40,218 bases of DNA from Elainella sp. Prado103 (GCA_025454395.1 JALOOM010000088.1:1-40218); one strand, 5' to 3'. Shown: positions 1-8,383, counted from the stretch's first letter. Translations and numbers: made by a program. The notes: generated by a model not told the origin, from the letters alone.

Positions 1-96
1 GAGGGGCTTTCGAACCAGGATTTGATTGCAAGTCCCTTCGCCCCTAGTGGGAGAAGGGATTTAGGGATGAGGGGAAAAGATTTGTCAGTCAATCAG
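1..96. mobile_element. right part of a MITE-like element (copy 1, cut by window edge)
   Basis: These bases match 5888-5983 almost base for base (same length, about five differences). The copy ends in the same terminal sequence tcagtcaatcag at 85-96. Inside is a strong hairpin at 34-58 (cccttc/gaaggg with an inner ccc/ggg). Its left half lies outside the window. No open reading frame is carried, so this is a non-autonomous repeat. Calling it a MITE is inferred from the complete copy at 5810-5983. Confidence 0.7.
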
Positions 97-550
97 CTCC
101 CATTCTCAAAACTGCCCATTTCAAATTAGCCAATTCCCATGACAAAGCTCCATAATCAGCATTTATAGGCGGAAATTAAGCATATTCCAGTTAGAAACTG
201 CTGATTTTTTTGCTTGATCTGGCGATAATTTGTTTTCGATTTGCTCGAAAAATTTACCTTGTGAGCTGTTGTATTAAGAATCAAATCACAATATTGACCG
301 TGAAAACACTAAATTGAGCCAATAGTCATCTGACGAAGGTGATAATTTTAGTGATGCTGAAGCCACCTCAGTCATTATCCGTTCTTGCCCAAATAAGCGG
401 AAAATTGCTCATTTCAGCCGATCGAGTCCGCAAATCCACCTCCTCTAGCAGCGTACCCATAAAAGTTAAATGATTCAGGAATATCAGGTGATCACGACCA
501 TTTCTTTTCTAAGATATAAACAACCTTAATTTAGAGAAATAGAGCGTCAA
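97..550. other. non-coding stretch, nothing firm
   Basis: AT-rich spacer with no convincing reading frame on either strand. A small perfect hairpin lies at 233-251 (ttttcga, 5-nt loop, tcgaaaa). Its function is unknown. The promoter of the gene at 551 must lie here, but no clear box can be named. Confidence 0.5.
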
Positions 551-946
551 ATGGAAGTCATCCATGATCAAGTTTCCGCATTAAATGTAAAAGTTGACGC
601 ACTGTATCAGATGATTGAGCAGTTAGGACTTCAAACTGCTGAAATGATGTCGGTTTTGAAACGATCGAGTGGAGAACACAGCCTTAGCTCAACTGTTGAA
701 CACCTCTCGGAGCATTTTACTGGCAGATCCTCCTATCATGCCTATCAAAGCCGCTATCTGCTCGAACAAGAGATGGATCATAAAGACATCCTGTCAGATA
801 CGACCTATCCTGAAACCGAGTCCCATGGCAACGATCGCGTCCTGACTCCAGAAGTGCAAATTCAACGCCTGACCGCTCAACTTACAGCCGCCTACAACCG
901 TATTGCAGCTCTCGAAGAACAACTGATTGCCAAACGGTTTTCCTAA
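551..946 (+). CDS. conserved hypothetical small coiled-coil protein
   Basis: 131 residues, soluble, with no signal peptide or membrane segment. The N-terminal 40 residues and the C-terminal 30 residues (LTPEVQIQRLTAQLTAAYNR then IAALEEQL) have heptad-like hydrophobic spacing, so coiled coils that mediate self-assembly or partner binding are likely. The middle (about 45-100) is polar and probably flexible. The C-terminal motif resembles the ends of small cyanobacterial proteins of unknown function, from memory. The ATG at 551 has only a weak purine stretch upstream. The gene stands alone, convergent with the leftward cobalamin group. No function can be assigned. Confidence 0.7.
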   Translation: MEVIHDQVSALNVKVDALYQMIEQLGLQTAEMMSVLKRSSGEHSLSSTVEHLSEHFTGRSSYHAYQSRYLLEQEMDHKDILSDTTYPETESHGNDRVLTPEVQIQRLTAQLTAAYNRIAALEEQLIAKRFS

Positions 947-1035
947 AACCTTTAAGCTCTGAACCCCAGTTTAATGAATGCTGTCCATTCAGGTTCTAGC
1001 AAATCAGTTATTTCGCCCCGATCGGTTTGTGTGGT

Positions 1036-1202
1036 CAGTTGAGGATTCGATCGGTTGAGGATTCGATCGGTGAATCTCCTAACAGGCTGATTGAACAGCT
1101 AATTGGTTCGCTAATTTAATTGGTTCGCTAGTTTGATCTACGCATCGATTGCTCATCATCGATTGCTTGTTATTGATTGCCCATTATCGATTGCTCATCA
1201 TC
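1036..1202. repeat. short tandem arrays between two convergent genes, the last running through the cobT-like stop codon
   Basis: Three arrays lie side by side. A 16-bp unit (gttgaggattcgat core) occurs twice at 1036-1067. A 17-bp unit (aattggttcgcta core) occurs twice around 1100-1134. A 14-bp unit (gattgctcatcatc) occurs four times at 1147-1202. The last copy contains the leftward stop codon at 1198-1200, so the array reads as serial copies of the 3' end of that gene. Confidence 0.85.
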
Positions 1203-2325
1203 TCGATATATTTTCTCCAGTGTAAATGGTTGCATATTCGTCAGTAACCTGTTCGATCGCTTCTAAGAGTTGAGTTTGCCCCCAACCTTGGTAGAGCGTT
1301 GCTGCAATCGCACTGCCACCCGCCCCAACCCCTTCTTTGACAAATCCTTGCTCATAGGCACGCAAAGCAGCATAGCGGGACTGGGTAAAGTTGAGCTGCG
1401 TCGCTAACAGCGGGGTATTCAGCATTTTAGCTAGCCCCACCGTGTCCCCAGTCGGATCTTCTGCCACCCAGCGGGTCGTACCAACCACGACGCGATCGGG
1501 TTGCCAATTTAGTCTTTCTGCTTGGGCAATCGCCTCAGCCAAAGCATACACTGTCAGCATTTGTGTGCCACCTGCGAGCAACACCGGGGTGGTTGAGCTG
1601 GCTGCGATCGTCATGCCTGCCACCACAATCTGCATCGGATCACCCACCGCCGCCACAATTTCCCAGGGGTGGAGCAGATTTGAGCGATGATTGTTTTGGC
1701 TGGTCAGTTGGGCTAACCCCGCCTGAACCACTTGCCATTTCTGCTCGTGATTGCAAGCCGGATGACTACTGTTCACCATGCCGCTAGCCGCCCAGCCGAG
1801 TGCCGTTAACACAGCAAGTGCTGTTGTGGTGCCCCCTACTACACATTCCGACAGGATCAGATAGCCGCAGGTTTGAGTAGCGAGTCGTTCTCCCCAAAGC
1901 AAGCCTTGCTGAAATAAATGACGCACTTGCCCGATCGGTAGAGATGCCCCAGTACTGACACAGCGAGCAGGCATTCCTTGCAGGTCGATCATGGGCACGG
2001 ATGCAGGATGGGGAAGTCCGGTGTTGAAAAGCTGTACCGGAATCTGTTGTGCCTGTACGATCGCTCGCGTAATCAAAACGGGCGAGGCACCGGCTTGGAG
2101 CGGGGGGAGGCGATAGGTAGGATGGGCTTGGGTTCCGCGCACCAAAAATTCTGCATCAGCCAGGGCCGTAAATTCTCGATCGGTCGGAGTTGCACCGGCT
2201 GCGGAAATGCCCGGAAGCAATCCCGTTTCTGTGAAGCCCAACACACAGACAAAACCCGGCAGCCGACCCCGACATTGAGCCAACCAAGCATGAGCCCGAT
2301 CGATTTGAGTATAAATCCGAATCAT
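1198..2325 (-). CDS. cobT: CobT-like nicotinate mononucleotide-dependent phosphoribosyltransferase
   Basis: 375 residues, matching the cyanobacterial/archaeal branch of the CobT family (TIGR00303 type). These proteins are thought to activate the lower-ligand base of cobalamin by transferring phosphoribosyl from nicotinate mononucleotide. Family features are a Gly-rich centre (ILSECVVGGTTTALAVLTAL, about 157-176), a second Gly-rich segment (VGDPMQIVVAGMTIAA, about 227-242) and a C-terminal EGVGAGGSAIAA. It follows the DUF2232 gene by 41 nt and probably shares its transcript. cobA lies in the same strand group, which fits a tetrapyrrole/cobalamin role. Cyanobacteria often make pseudocobalamin, so the true base substrate is uncertain. 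The stop codon lies inside a 14-bp tandem array. Confidence 0.85.
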   Translation of the reverse strand: MIRIYTQIDRAHAWLAQCRGRLPGFVCVLGFTETGLLPGISAAGATPTDREFTALADAEFLVRGTQAHPTYRLPPLQAGASPVLITRAIVQAQQIPVQLFNTGLPHPASVPMIDLQGMPARCVSTGASLPIGQVRHLFQQGLLWGERLATQTCGYLILSECVVGGTTTALAVLTALGWAASGMVNSSHPACNHEQKWQVVQAGLAQLTSQNNHRSNLLHPWEIVAAVGDPMQIVVAGMTIAASSTTPVLLAGGTQMLTVYALAEAIAQAERLNWQPDRVVVGTTRWVAEDPTGDTVGLAKMLNTPLLATQLNFTQSRYAALRAYEQGFVKEGVGAGGSAIAATLYQGWGQTQLLEAIEQVTDEYATIYTGENISR

Positions 2326-2366
2326 GGCAAATTATTACCGATCATGGCGCATCGCGCCGTCTGCGC

Positions 2367-3164
2367 CTATTTTTCCTCTTCCATGATCACCTGCACCCAC
2401 CGGGGTGGATCGGGAATTGGATTACCCAAGCGTTCCAGGAGCAACCAACCCGCCAAATGCACCGTGAACAGGTAGATGAAATCACTCAGCAGCACCACCC
2501 CAACGGTCACAATCTGCACTGTAGTGAGGTCAGTCTGTCCGAGTACTTCCAGTCCAACTAAGCCCCAATTCACCAGTTTTGTCAGGAACCACTGAATCAG
2601 ATCGGTAATTCGATTCGTCAGATAATTCCACAGATCTTCACCCAGAAAGATGGACAACAACCCCAGTCGCATGAAAAAGCCAAAGGTCGAAATTAAGGTG
2701 CCAATGCCGATCGAAGGCAGCCAAGGTGATCGGCGAGTCCACATTGCTCCCAACTGCACGCCCAAGAGCCCATAGGGAATGCAAAACAGCAAACTTAAGT
2801 AGGGGCCCATCAGTACCGACAGCAGCAATCCACAAACTACCGCTGACATCCAAGCCGCCCGATGCCCCCAGCGCAAATACACTAAGGCGATCGGGAGCGG
2901 AAACAAAATCCGCATCCAGGGGCCAATACTGAGATAGTAGCTGACTAACCACAACAAACTGGCCGTGCTAGCTAAAAACGCCGTCTCCACCATCTTCAGC
3001 GGCGGGGTCACCGTTCGCACCGGAGTGTCCACACCAGCCGATCCACCTGACGCAGCCGCCTGATCACTCAACTCAGACTCCACTGCCTCCAACTCTTGCA
3101 CCAACCGATCGCGCTCAGCAGGAGAAAGCGAAGAAGCAGAATTGGGATCGGGTGAATTGCTCAT
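2367..3164 (-). CDS. DUF2232 (YybS-like) multi-span membrane protein
   Basis: 265 residues. A polar N-terminal arm (about 1-55, Ser/Ala/Glu-rich) is followed by six or so hydrophobic helices, among them FLASTASLLWLVSYYL, WMRILFPLPIALVYL, AAWMSAVVCGLLLSVLMG, LPSIGIGTLISTFGFFM and VGVVLLSDFIYLFTVHLAG. The order resembles DUF2232 proteins, whose members look like transporter S-components but have no proven substrate here. It sits directly upstream of the cobT-like gene (41 nt), as I recall from other cyanobacteria. A role in uptake or membrane coupling of a cobalamin-pathway metabolite is inference only. Confidence 0.75.
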   Translation of the reverse strand: MSNSPDPNSASSLSPAERDRLVQELEAVESELSDQAAASGGSAGVDTPVRTVTPPLKMVETAFLASTASLLWLVSYYLSIGPWMRILFPLPIALVYLRWGHRAAWMSAVVCGLLLSVLMGPYLSLLFCIPYGLLGVQLGAMWTRRSPWLPSIGIGTLISTFGFFMRLGLLSIFLGEDLWNYLTNRITDLIQWFLTKLVNWGLVGLEVLGQTDLTTVQIVTVGVVLLSDFIYLFTVHLAGWLLLERLGNPIPDPPRWVQVIMEEEK

Positions 3165-3406
3165 ACTGACCGGAAGGGAACGTAGAAGGCGGCAGACGGT
3201 AGAAGCCTGGGTAGAAGCCTAGAACAATGAAAGTAGAGTTCGGGAGCAAGGCGGTAAGATATCCAATCACCCATCCACTACCGATCTACTAATGTATAGC
3301 AATCCGCTGACAGGTGCAGAAATCCCTTGGGGTTGCCAGCCAGTCAGGCTCAAAGCCCACTCACCCAATCTCACTCACCCAATCTCACTCATCCTAAAGA
3401 TGACGT
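3165..3406. repeat. spacer with a 14-bp direct repeat
   Basis: The 14-bp word cactcacccaatct occurs exactly twice at 3358-3385, followed by a decayed third copy. It lies about 15 bp past the stop of hemD-coaE (leftward, stop at 3407). The rest of the spacer shows nothing else. Confidence 0.8.
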
Positions 3407-4813
3407 TCATTCGTCCCTCCGCTCCTGCCCCAACGCCCGATCCACCTGAGCGAACAGAATTTCTGGGGTTGACGAGTTATCTAACACCACGGTAGCTTGG
3501 GCAATTTTCTTCTCGATCGGCATCTGGCTGCTGATCCGGGCGCGAATTTGGGCAAGATTGAGACGATCGCGCTGCTGGAGTCGTTCAACTTGCTGGGTTT
3601 CTGGAGAGCGCACCACCCAAATTTCCGTGACGAGATCAGTCATGCGGGCTTCAAACAAAAGAGGAATAACTAGCACAGCGGTCGGGTGGCCGGTGAGGGC
3701 AAGTTGCTTGAGATCGCGTTCCATGCAATCCCGCACATAGGGATGAATCTGTTGCTCCAGCCATTGCCGTTCTGGATCGCTGTTGAAGATCAGGTCTCCC
3801 AGTCGAGCGCGATCGAGTTCGCCAGTCGGTAGCAATATCGTTGCGCCATAGCGCCGCACCACTTCGGCTAGAACCTGTGAGCCTGGTTGCACCGCTTGTC
3901 GAGCATAGAGGTCAGCATCCAGTATCGGCAGGTGATGCACGGTGTGCAGATAGTTAGACACCATGGTTTTGCCCATGCCCACGCCTCCCGTGATGCCAAT
4001 AATTCGAGATAAAAACTGCTGGGGTGGAAGTGATCGACTGGGGTGGTGCTGGGCCCAGTTGACGATCGCTGCTGTTAATCCTTCTAAAGTGTATTCGGTC
4101 GCTTCAATATCGACTCGCCCAAACTGTTGCTGACAACTGACTGAAGTTTGGGGCCCGATCGAGGCAATCAGGGGCAGCTCGATCGCCAAGGGCTGCACCA
4201 GTTGAGCAAAGCAGTGGACGGTTTTGGAACTGGCAAAGGTTAGAATATCGATGATGCCGCGCTGGAGAGCAGTTTGGATGGTGGGCGGCAGGCTAGAGAC
4301 ACAGCCAGATTCATAGGCGGGTACTTCGGTGATGAGTGCCCCGGCTGCCGTTAGAGCTTTCACCAACACATCTCGCCCGCCTGATTCGACACGGGGAAAC
4401 AAAATCTTCAGCCCAGCCACAGGTTCCGGAAAATGTTCGACCAGGGCATCAGCCACAAATTGGGGCGGTATGAAATCGGGCGATCGGCCCTGTCTCTCTA
4501 AACTGGCGGCGGTTTTCTGCCCCACTACCGCAATTTTGAGATCGGTGAGGTCAGTCAGCGTTTTGGATTGGGCGGCACAACGCTCCAGGAAGTAGTCCAC
4601 TCCATTGGTGGAAGTTAAAATGAGCCAATCAAACTGCGACAGATGGGCAATTGCCTGATCCAATGGGATCCAACTGGAAGGCGGGGTGATTTCGATCGCC
4701 GGTACCTCCAGCACAATCGCACCCTGCTGCTGCAATAGTTGCGTAAACTGGCTGGATTGCCCAGCCGAACGAGTCACCAAAACCGTTCGATTCGTTAGCG
4801 GTGCAGCCGTCAC
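3407..4813 (-). CDS. hemD-coaE: fusion of uroporphyrinogen-III synthase (HemD) and dephospho-CoA kinase (CoaE)
   Basis: 468 residues in one uninterrupted frame with two complete enzymes. Residues 1-260 are HemD, which closes hydroxymethylbilane to uroporphyrinogen III. Visible features are NRTVLVTRSAGQSSQFTQLL, the FDWLILTSTNGVDYF segment, KILFPRVESGGRDVL and DILTFASSKTVHCF. Residues 268-468 are CoaE, the last step of coenzyme A synthesis. Visible features are the P-loop GITGGVGMGKT (273-283), ILDADLYAR, QIHPYVRD, VIPLLFEA and VVLDNSS. The linker (about 255-268) is short and no start codon sits at a usual CoaE start. Both domains have near-normal length, so nothing looks decayed. cobA lies 120 nt upstream on the same strand and uses the HemD product. 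A lost stop codon through sequencing error cannot be excluded. Confidence 0.9.
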   Translation of the reverse strand: MTAAPLTNRTVLVTRSAGQSSQFTQLLQQQGAIVLEVPAIEITPPSSWIPLDQAIAHLSQFDWLILTSTNGVDYFLERCAAQSKTLTDLTDLKIAVVGQKTAASLERQGRSPDFIPPQFVADALVEHFPEPVAGLKILFPRVESGGRDVLVKALTAAGALITEVPAYESGCVSSLPPTIQTALQRGIIDILTFASSKTVHCFAQLVQPLAIELPLIASIGPQTSVSCQQQFGRVDIEATEYTLEGLTAAIVNWAQHHPSRSLPPQQFLSRIIGITGGVGMGKTMVSNYLHTVHHLPILDADLYARQAVQPGSQVLAEVVRRYGATILLPTGELDRARLGDLIFNSDPERQWLEQQIHPYVRDCMERDLKQLALTGHPTAVLVIPLLFEARMTDLVTEIWVVRSPETQQVERLQQRDRLNLAQIRARISSQMPIEKKIAQATVVLDNSSTPEILFAQVDRALGQERRDE

Positions 4814-4933
4814 AGTTCCTCCTCAGTCGATCTGCTGATCTGGTCAGATTTTTTCAGATTTTATTGTGGATCGTTTCGATTGCGATCAAATGGCGGTTGG
4901 AGGGCGCTCATTCACTCTGATACCCTGTCATCC

Positions 4934-5722
4934 CTATTCCGGTGAATCGATCGCTCCATCAGCCTGCCTCAGGTAAGGGCGTAATCCCACCACCTCACCA
5001 ATCACAATCACAGCCGGTGAAAGGGTTTCCTGACGGGTTTGCCGCACCACTGCCCCCAGACTGCTGACCCAGATTTGCTGTTGGGGTTGGCCTGCCCAAC
5101 GAATAATGGCGATCGGCGTTTCCAAGGATCGACCGTGGCGGATTAGTTGTTCCACCACTTCAGCGAGTTGTCGGGTTCCCATTAAAATCACCAGGGTTTC
5201 TAACTGGGCGAGCGCTTCCCATTCCAGAGCATCGGGCTCATGGGCACTCATGACAGCAAAACAGCGGCTCTGAACCGGATCGGTGAGAGGAATACCCGCC
5301 AGCAAAGGGGCAGTGAGTGCAGAAGATAGACCAGGAACGACTTCAAAGGCACAACCTGCCTCAATGAGCGCCTGAATCTCGGCAGTTGATCGCCCAAAAA
5401 TAAACGGATCGCCACTCTTCAGTCGCACCACCCGCTTACCTTGCTGCCCATACTGCACAAGCAACTGGTTAATTTCAGCTTGGGGAGTGCTGGGGAAGCC
5501 ACCCCGTTTTCCCACTTCCAGCTTGAGACAATGGGTTGGTACCAGATCCAGCAGGGCATCTCCCACAAGTGCATCATAAATTAACACTTCTGCCTGTTTC
5601 AGCAGCTCATAGGCTTGCAGGGTCAGATGGGCTACGCTGCCTAATCCTGCTCCCACTAAATATACTTTTCCCAATGGTTGTTGCCGATCGTTTCCCAAAA
5701 CTCTGCGACTCCCCCAATCCAA
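4934..5722 (-). CDS. cobA: uroporphyrinogen-III C-methyltransferase (SUMT)
   Basis: 262 residues. It methylates uroporphyrinogen III at C2 and C7 with S-adenosylmethionine to give precorrin-2, the branch to siroheme and cobalamin. The SUMT signature is clear: GKVYLVGAGLGS near residue 18, YDALVG, RLKSGDPFIFGR (about 101-112), EVVPGLSSALTAP, and VILMGTRQLAEVV. The first glycine loop reads GAGLGSVAHLT instead of the usual GPGDPxLLT. The conserved part begins at residue 17 or so, and the upstream 16 residues may be over-extension. It heads the leftward cobA, hemD-coaE, DUF2232, cobT-like group. Confidence 0.92.
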   Translation of the reverse strand: MDWGSRRVLGNDRQQPLGKVYLVGAGLGSVAHLTLQAYELLKQAEVLIYDALVGDALLDLVPTHCLKLEVGKRGGFPSTPQAEINQLLVQYGQQGKRVVRLKSGDPFIFGRSTAEIQALIEAGCAFEVVPGLSSALTAPLLAGIPLTDPVQSRCFAVMSAHEPDALEWEALAQLETLVILMGTRQLAEVVEQLIRHGRSLETPIAIIRWAGQPQQQIWVSSLGAVVRQTRQETLSPAVIVIGEVVGLRPYLRQADGAIDSPE

Positions 5723-5809
5723 TTCCGATCAAACTGACGTATTCAAACGGATACCCATTCTTTGTGAAGCTGAGTAGAACCAGGGGCTTAAACTCCTGGT
5801 CTAGCCAGC

Positions 5810-5983
5810 CTGATTGACTGACAAAACTCAAACTGCCCACTGCTACGCAGAAGCAAGCTACACCCCAACCCCTTTCCCAGAGCGGGCGAGGGGCTTTCGA
5901 ACCAGGATTTGATTGGAAGTCCCTTCGCCCCTAGTGGGAGAAGGGATTTAGGGATGCGAGGAAAAGATTGATCAGTCAATCAG
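5810..5983. mobile_element. 174-bp MITE-like element, complete copy
   Basis: The ends are perfect 12-bp inverted repeats: ctgattgactga at 5810-5821 and tcagtcaatcag at 5972-5983. The flanks are near-identical 9-mers, ctagccagc (5801-5809) and ctagcaagc (5984-5992), 8 of 9 equal, which fits a 9-bp target duplication. The interior has a strong hairpin (5921-5945) and no coding frame. The right half matches copy 1 at 1-96. The probable empty site is 37681-37741. The element would need a transposase from elsewhere. The IS family is unknown; 9-bp duplications occur in several. Confidence 0.75.
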
Positions 5984-6029
5984 CTAGCAAGCATTGATTC
6001 TACGCAAACTCATATCAAATTGGTATGAG
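5984..6029. repeat. dispersed repeat B, copy 1
   Basis: 46 bp matching 37696-37741 with four differences; the core is ttctacgcaa(a/g)ctcata. The upstream extension 5786-5805 also resembles 37681-37700 (15 of 20), with the MITE between the two parts. No coding capacity. It may be a relic of an older mobile element. Confidence 0.75.
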
Positions 6030-6238
6030 GTATATGGTAGCAAGAACCTCGACAATTACCCGATGACCTGGAAAGACCGTGATGTGGATTGACAAGATCA
6101 CTAAAAATGGCGCTCAATTCCCATTCTTCAAAGAATAGGGATACTTTGTCTTCTTGCATATCTACTATCTATTTAGTTATTTAAGCTGTGAACAACTGCT
6201 TAATATAAGGTGTAAATAGCTGCTTGATATACTGAGGT

Positions 6239-6703
6239 GTGAATTATAATTATGAGAATATTGTAGAGCTTAAGAAGGTTGCATTTCGTATTCTTCGAAC
6301 TGTAAGTCAAGCTTCTTCGTCACTGTATACATCGCTATCTACTATGAGTCAATGTTCCTGTGGATCGGCAGGGTGTAGCTGCCCGAAAGTTAGTATTAAC
6401 GATTTACCTAAAGGTGAACAGGTCGTCACAACGATCAAGCGCGAAGATATTCCAAAACCAATCAAATGTCCGCCGCCACCACCAGTTGTGTTGATCGTTA
6501 CTATAACGGTTGCCCTAACTTGGACTATTAAATCAATCGTTGATCTCAAAATAGAGCTTCCTCCGATTGATCCTGCTCCTGACTATCCTGACCCTGCTTA
6601 TAAGAAGCCTTCCTGCCCCAAACCCCCTAAAGATCTGCCTCATTCGCCTGGCTATGCTGACCCTTATAATTCCTGCGATCTCACGCTAGAGTATCGCCCT
6701 TGA
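6239..6703 (+). CDS. unknown small protein, Cys-cluster then Pro-rich, one hydrophobic segment
   Basis: 154 residues from GTG at 6239, or 119 from ATG at 6344, which begins MSQCSCGSAGCSCP. I do not recognise a family. After the Cys cluster comes a proline run (KCPPPPP), a hydrophobic stretch (VVLIVTITVALTWTI, about 83-97) that could span a membrane, and a Pro/Tyr/Asp-rich tail with two further Cys. The GTG has gagg only one base upstream, which is poor spacing, and the ATG has no clear ribosome site. The DNA is more AT-rich than its neighbours and lies next to a mobile element, which hints at transfer. It precedes the FAD monooxygenase by 234 nt on the same strand. It may be a secreted or surface peptide, a metal-binding protein or a modified peptide precursor; none is shown. 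Confidence 0.45.
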   Translation: MNYNYENIVELKKVAFRILRTVSQASSSLYTSLSTMSQCSCGSAGCSCPKVSINDLPKGEQVVTTIKREDIPKPIKCPPPPPVVLIVTITVALTWTIKSIVDLKIELPPIDPAPDYPDPAYKKPSCPKPPKDLPHSPGYADPYNSCDLTLEYRP

Positions 6704-6937
6704 TTTTTTCCAATAGACCATTCATAGAACATAGGTCGAAGCATGAAACCCTACAACTCTTTGCTTGCTAACCTCTGTTGCTTGAGCATTGGCGCAGGCT
6801 CTCCTTTGAAGCATCACCCCATCTACAACTCAGCGTGAGATTTAGGGATAACGTTGAGACGAGGTCAAACCGATGGCAGTTCGGCAACCCCACTACAGCA
6901 AAATCGTCGTCAAAATTTATACTTCTCCGTCGTCCTG

Positions 6938-8383
6938 ATGATATCTTTTCCTGTGAATCAACATGCGATCGTTATCGGTGGTAGTATCACCGGACTGCTC
7001 ACTGCTCGTGTCTTGAGTCATCACTTTGAGCAAGTCACTTTAATTGAACGCGATCCATTACTCGATCGGCCTGAACCCCGTCGAGGACAGCCACAAACCC
7101 GCCATTTACATGGATTATTGACCAGTGGCAAACAGATTTTAGAACGTTACTTCCCTGATTTGATCGAATCTCTGGTAGCAGGTGGGGCTGTCTCTGTTGA
7201 CATGTCACAAGTAACACGCTGGTATATTTTGGGGGATTATCGGCTTCAGTATCCCAGTGGCATGATGGGCATTTTGGCAAGTCGGCCGTTTCTAGAGTGG
7301 CAGATTCGTCAGCGAGTGACAGCCCTTGCGAATGTCACCGTACTCGATCGCAGTAGGGTTGAAAGTTTGATTGCCTCAGCCGATCGATCGCAAATTATTG
7401 GGGTGAAAATCCGGCAACACTCAATAGAACAACGCTCAATAGAACAACGCTCAATAGAACAACCTCAAAATGATCTGGAGCCAAACTCGATCGAACCTTC
7501 CCCGCCTGCCCGTGCGGCTCAGAAAACCCTGATGGCCGATCTCGTCATTGATGCCAGTGGTCGCAACTCACCAGCTCCTGGCTGGCTGGCTGGCTTGGGC
7601 TATGCGAAGCCACCAGAAACTGTCGTCACAGTTGGGCTAGGTTATGCCACTCGCATTTATCGACGGCGACCGCACGACTTGGTCGGTGCGCTGAGTCTCA
7701 TTACTTCACCCGATCTGCCTCATCATCAGCGAGGTGGAATTGCTTTTCCGATCGAGGGAGATCGTTGGATCGTGACCTTAGCAGGTTGGGTGAACGATCA
7801 GCCTCCCTTAGATGAGGCAGGGTTTCTGGCATTTGCCCAAAGCTTACCAGTACCAGACATTTATCACTTGATCGCCCAAGCCGAGCCCTTATCAGAAGTC
7901 ATTGGTTATCAGTTTCCAGCCAGTCTGCGGCGGCATTATGAGCGGTTAAATGCTTTTCCGGCAGGCTATTTGGTCATGGGTGATGCGATCTGTAGCTTTG
8001 ATCCAATCTATGGGCAGGGCATGTCTTCTGCTGCTCTACAAGCCGCTCTATTAGATGATCTGCTCCATCAATCGATCGCTCCTACCCAACTGCCGCGATT
8101 GTTCTTCCGGCAAGCCGCCAAAATTATTGATACTCCCTGGCAGTTGACGATCAGTGAAGATTTTCGCATTCCCACTACCCAGGGCAAAAAGCCGCTCGGT
8201 ACCGATCTGATCAATGCTTATGGCAGCCTAGTGCAACAAGCGACCCACCATGATCCGATCGTCTATGGCGCATTTTTGCAGGTGATGAACTTGCTGGCAC
8301 CCCCCAGCCGTCTGTTCCATCCTAAGATTATCTGGCGAGTGCTAAAAGCCAAGTCTGAGGCTCGATTCCGCTCCCAAACATGA
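6938..8383 (+). CDS. FAD-dependent monooxygenase / epoxidase-like oxidoreductase
   Basis: About 481 residues from the ATG at 6938. An upstream start at 6854 would add 28 residues that do not look conserved. The N-terminus is a Rossmann FAD-binding fold, AIVIGGSITGLLTARVLSHH ending in the acidic LIERD. The second FAD motif is LVMGDAICSFDPIYGQGMSS, typical of group A flavoprotein monooxygenases, and LVIDASGRNSPAP is the middle DG-like motif. The tryptophan halogenase GWxWxIP motif is absent. Residues near 165-178 hold a threefold IEQxS repeat encoded by a 15-bp tandem array, in a loop that tolerates it. The substrate is unknown. No clear ribosome site was seen. The upstream Cys/Pro-rich gene may be a partner, but this is only positional. 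Confidence 0.8.
   Translation: MISFPVNQHAIVIGGSITGLLTARVLSHHFEQVTLIERDPLLDRPEPRRGQPQTRHLHGLLTSGKQILERYFPDLIESLVAGGAVSVDMSQVTRWYILGDYRLQYPSGMMGILASRPFLEWQIRQRVTALANVTVLDRSRVESLIASADRSQIIGVKIRQHSIEQRSIEQRSIEQPQNDLEPNSIEPSPPARAAQKTLMADLVIDASGRNSPAPGWLAGLGYAKPPETVVTVGLGYATRIYRRRPHDLVGALSLITSPDLPHHQRGGIAFPIEGDRWIVTLAGWVNDQPPLDEAGFLAFAQSLPVPDIYHLIAQAEPLSEVIGYQFPASLRRHYERLNAFPAGYLVMGDAICSFDPIYGQGMSSAALQAALLDDLLHQSIAPTQLPRLFFRQAAKIIDTPWQLTISEDFRIPTTQGKKPLGTDLINAYGSLVQQATHHDPIVYGAFLQVMNLLAPPSRLFHPKIIWRVLKAKSEARFRSQT
7421..7465 (+). repeat. 15-bp tandem array inside the FAD monooxygenase gene
   Basis: The unit tcaatagaacaacgc is present three times (7421-7435, 7436-7450, 7451-7465, the last with two changes). 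The period is a multiple of three, so the frame is kept and the protein gains SIEQR repeats in a variable loop. Confidence 0.9.

Larger units (their letters stand above)
5723..6238. other. gene-free spacer holding a MITE and a dispersed repeat
   Basis: The first 80 bases are upstream sequence of cobA and should contain its promoter. 5810-5983 is the MITE, and 5984-6029 a dispersed repeat shared with 37696-37741. The rest (6030-6238) is AT-rich and includes two related words, tgtgaacaactgcttaatat (6188-6207) and tgtaaatagctgcttgatat (6211-6230), spaced 23 bp. They lie just before the small gene at 6239 and could be a protein-binding repeat. Confidence 0.6.

Noticed and set aside
2326-2366. Cobalamin riboswitch before the cobT-like gene
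   Set aside because: Only 41 nt separate it from the upstream gene, far too short, and no B12-box was recognised before the DUF2232 gene or cobA.
5788-5979. Leftward 63-residue frame over the MITE
   Set aside because: It lies inside inverted-repeat DNA of the element and has no conserved features.
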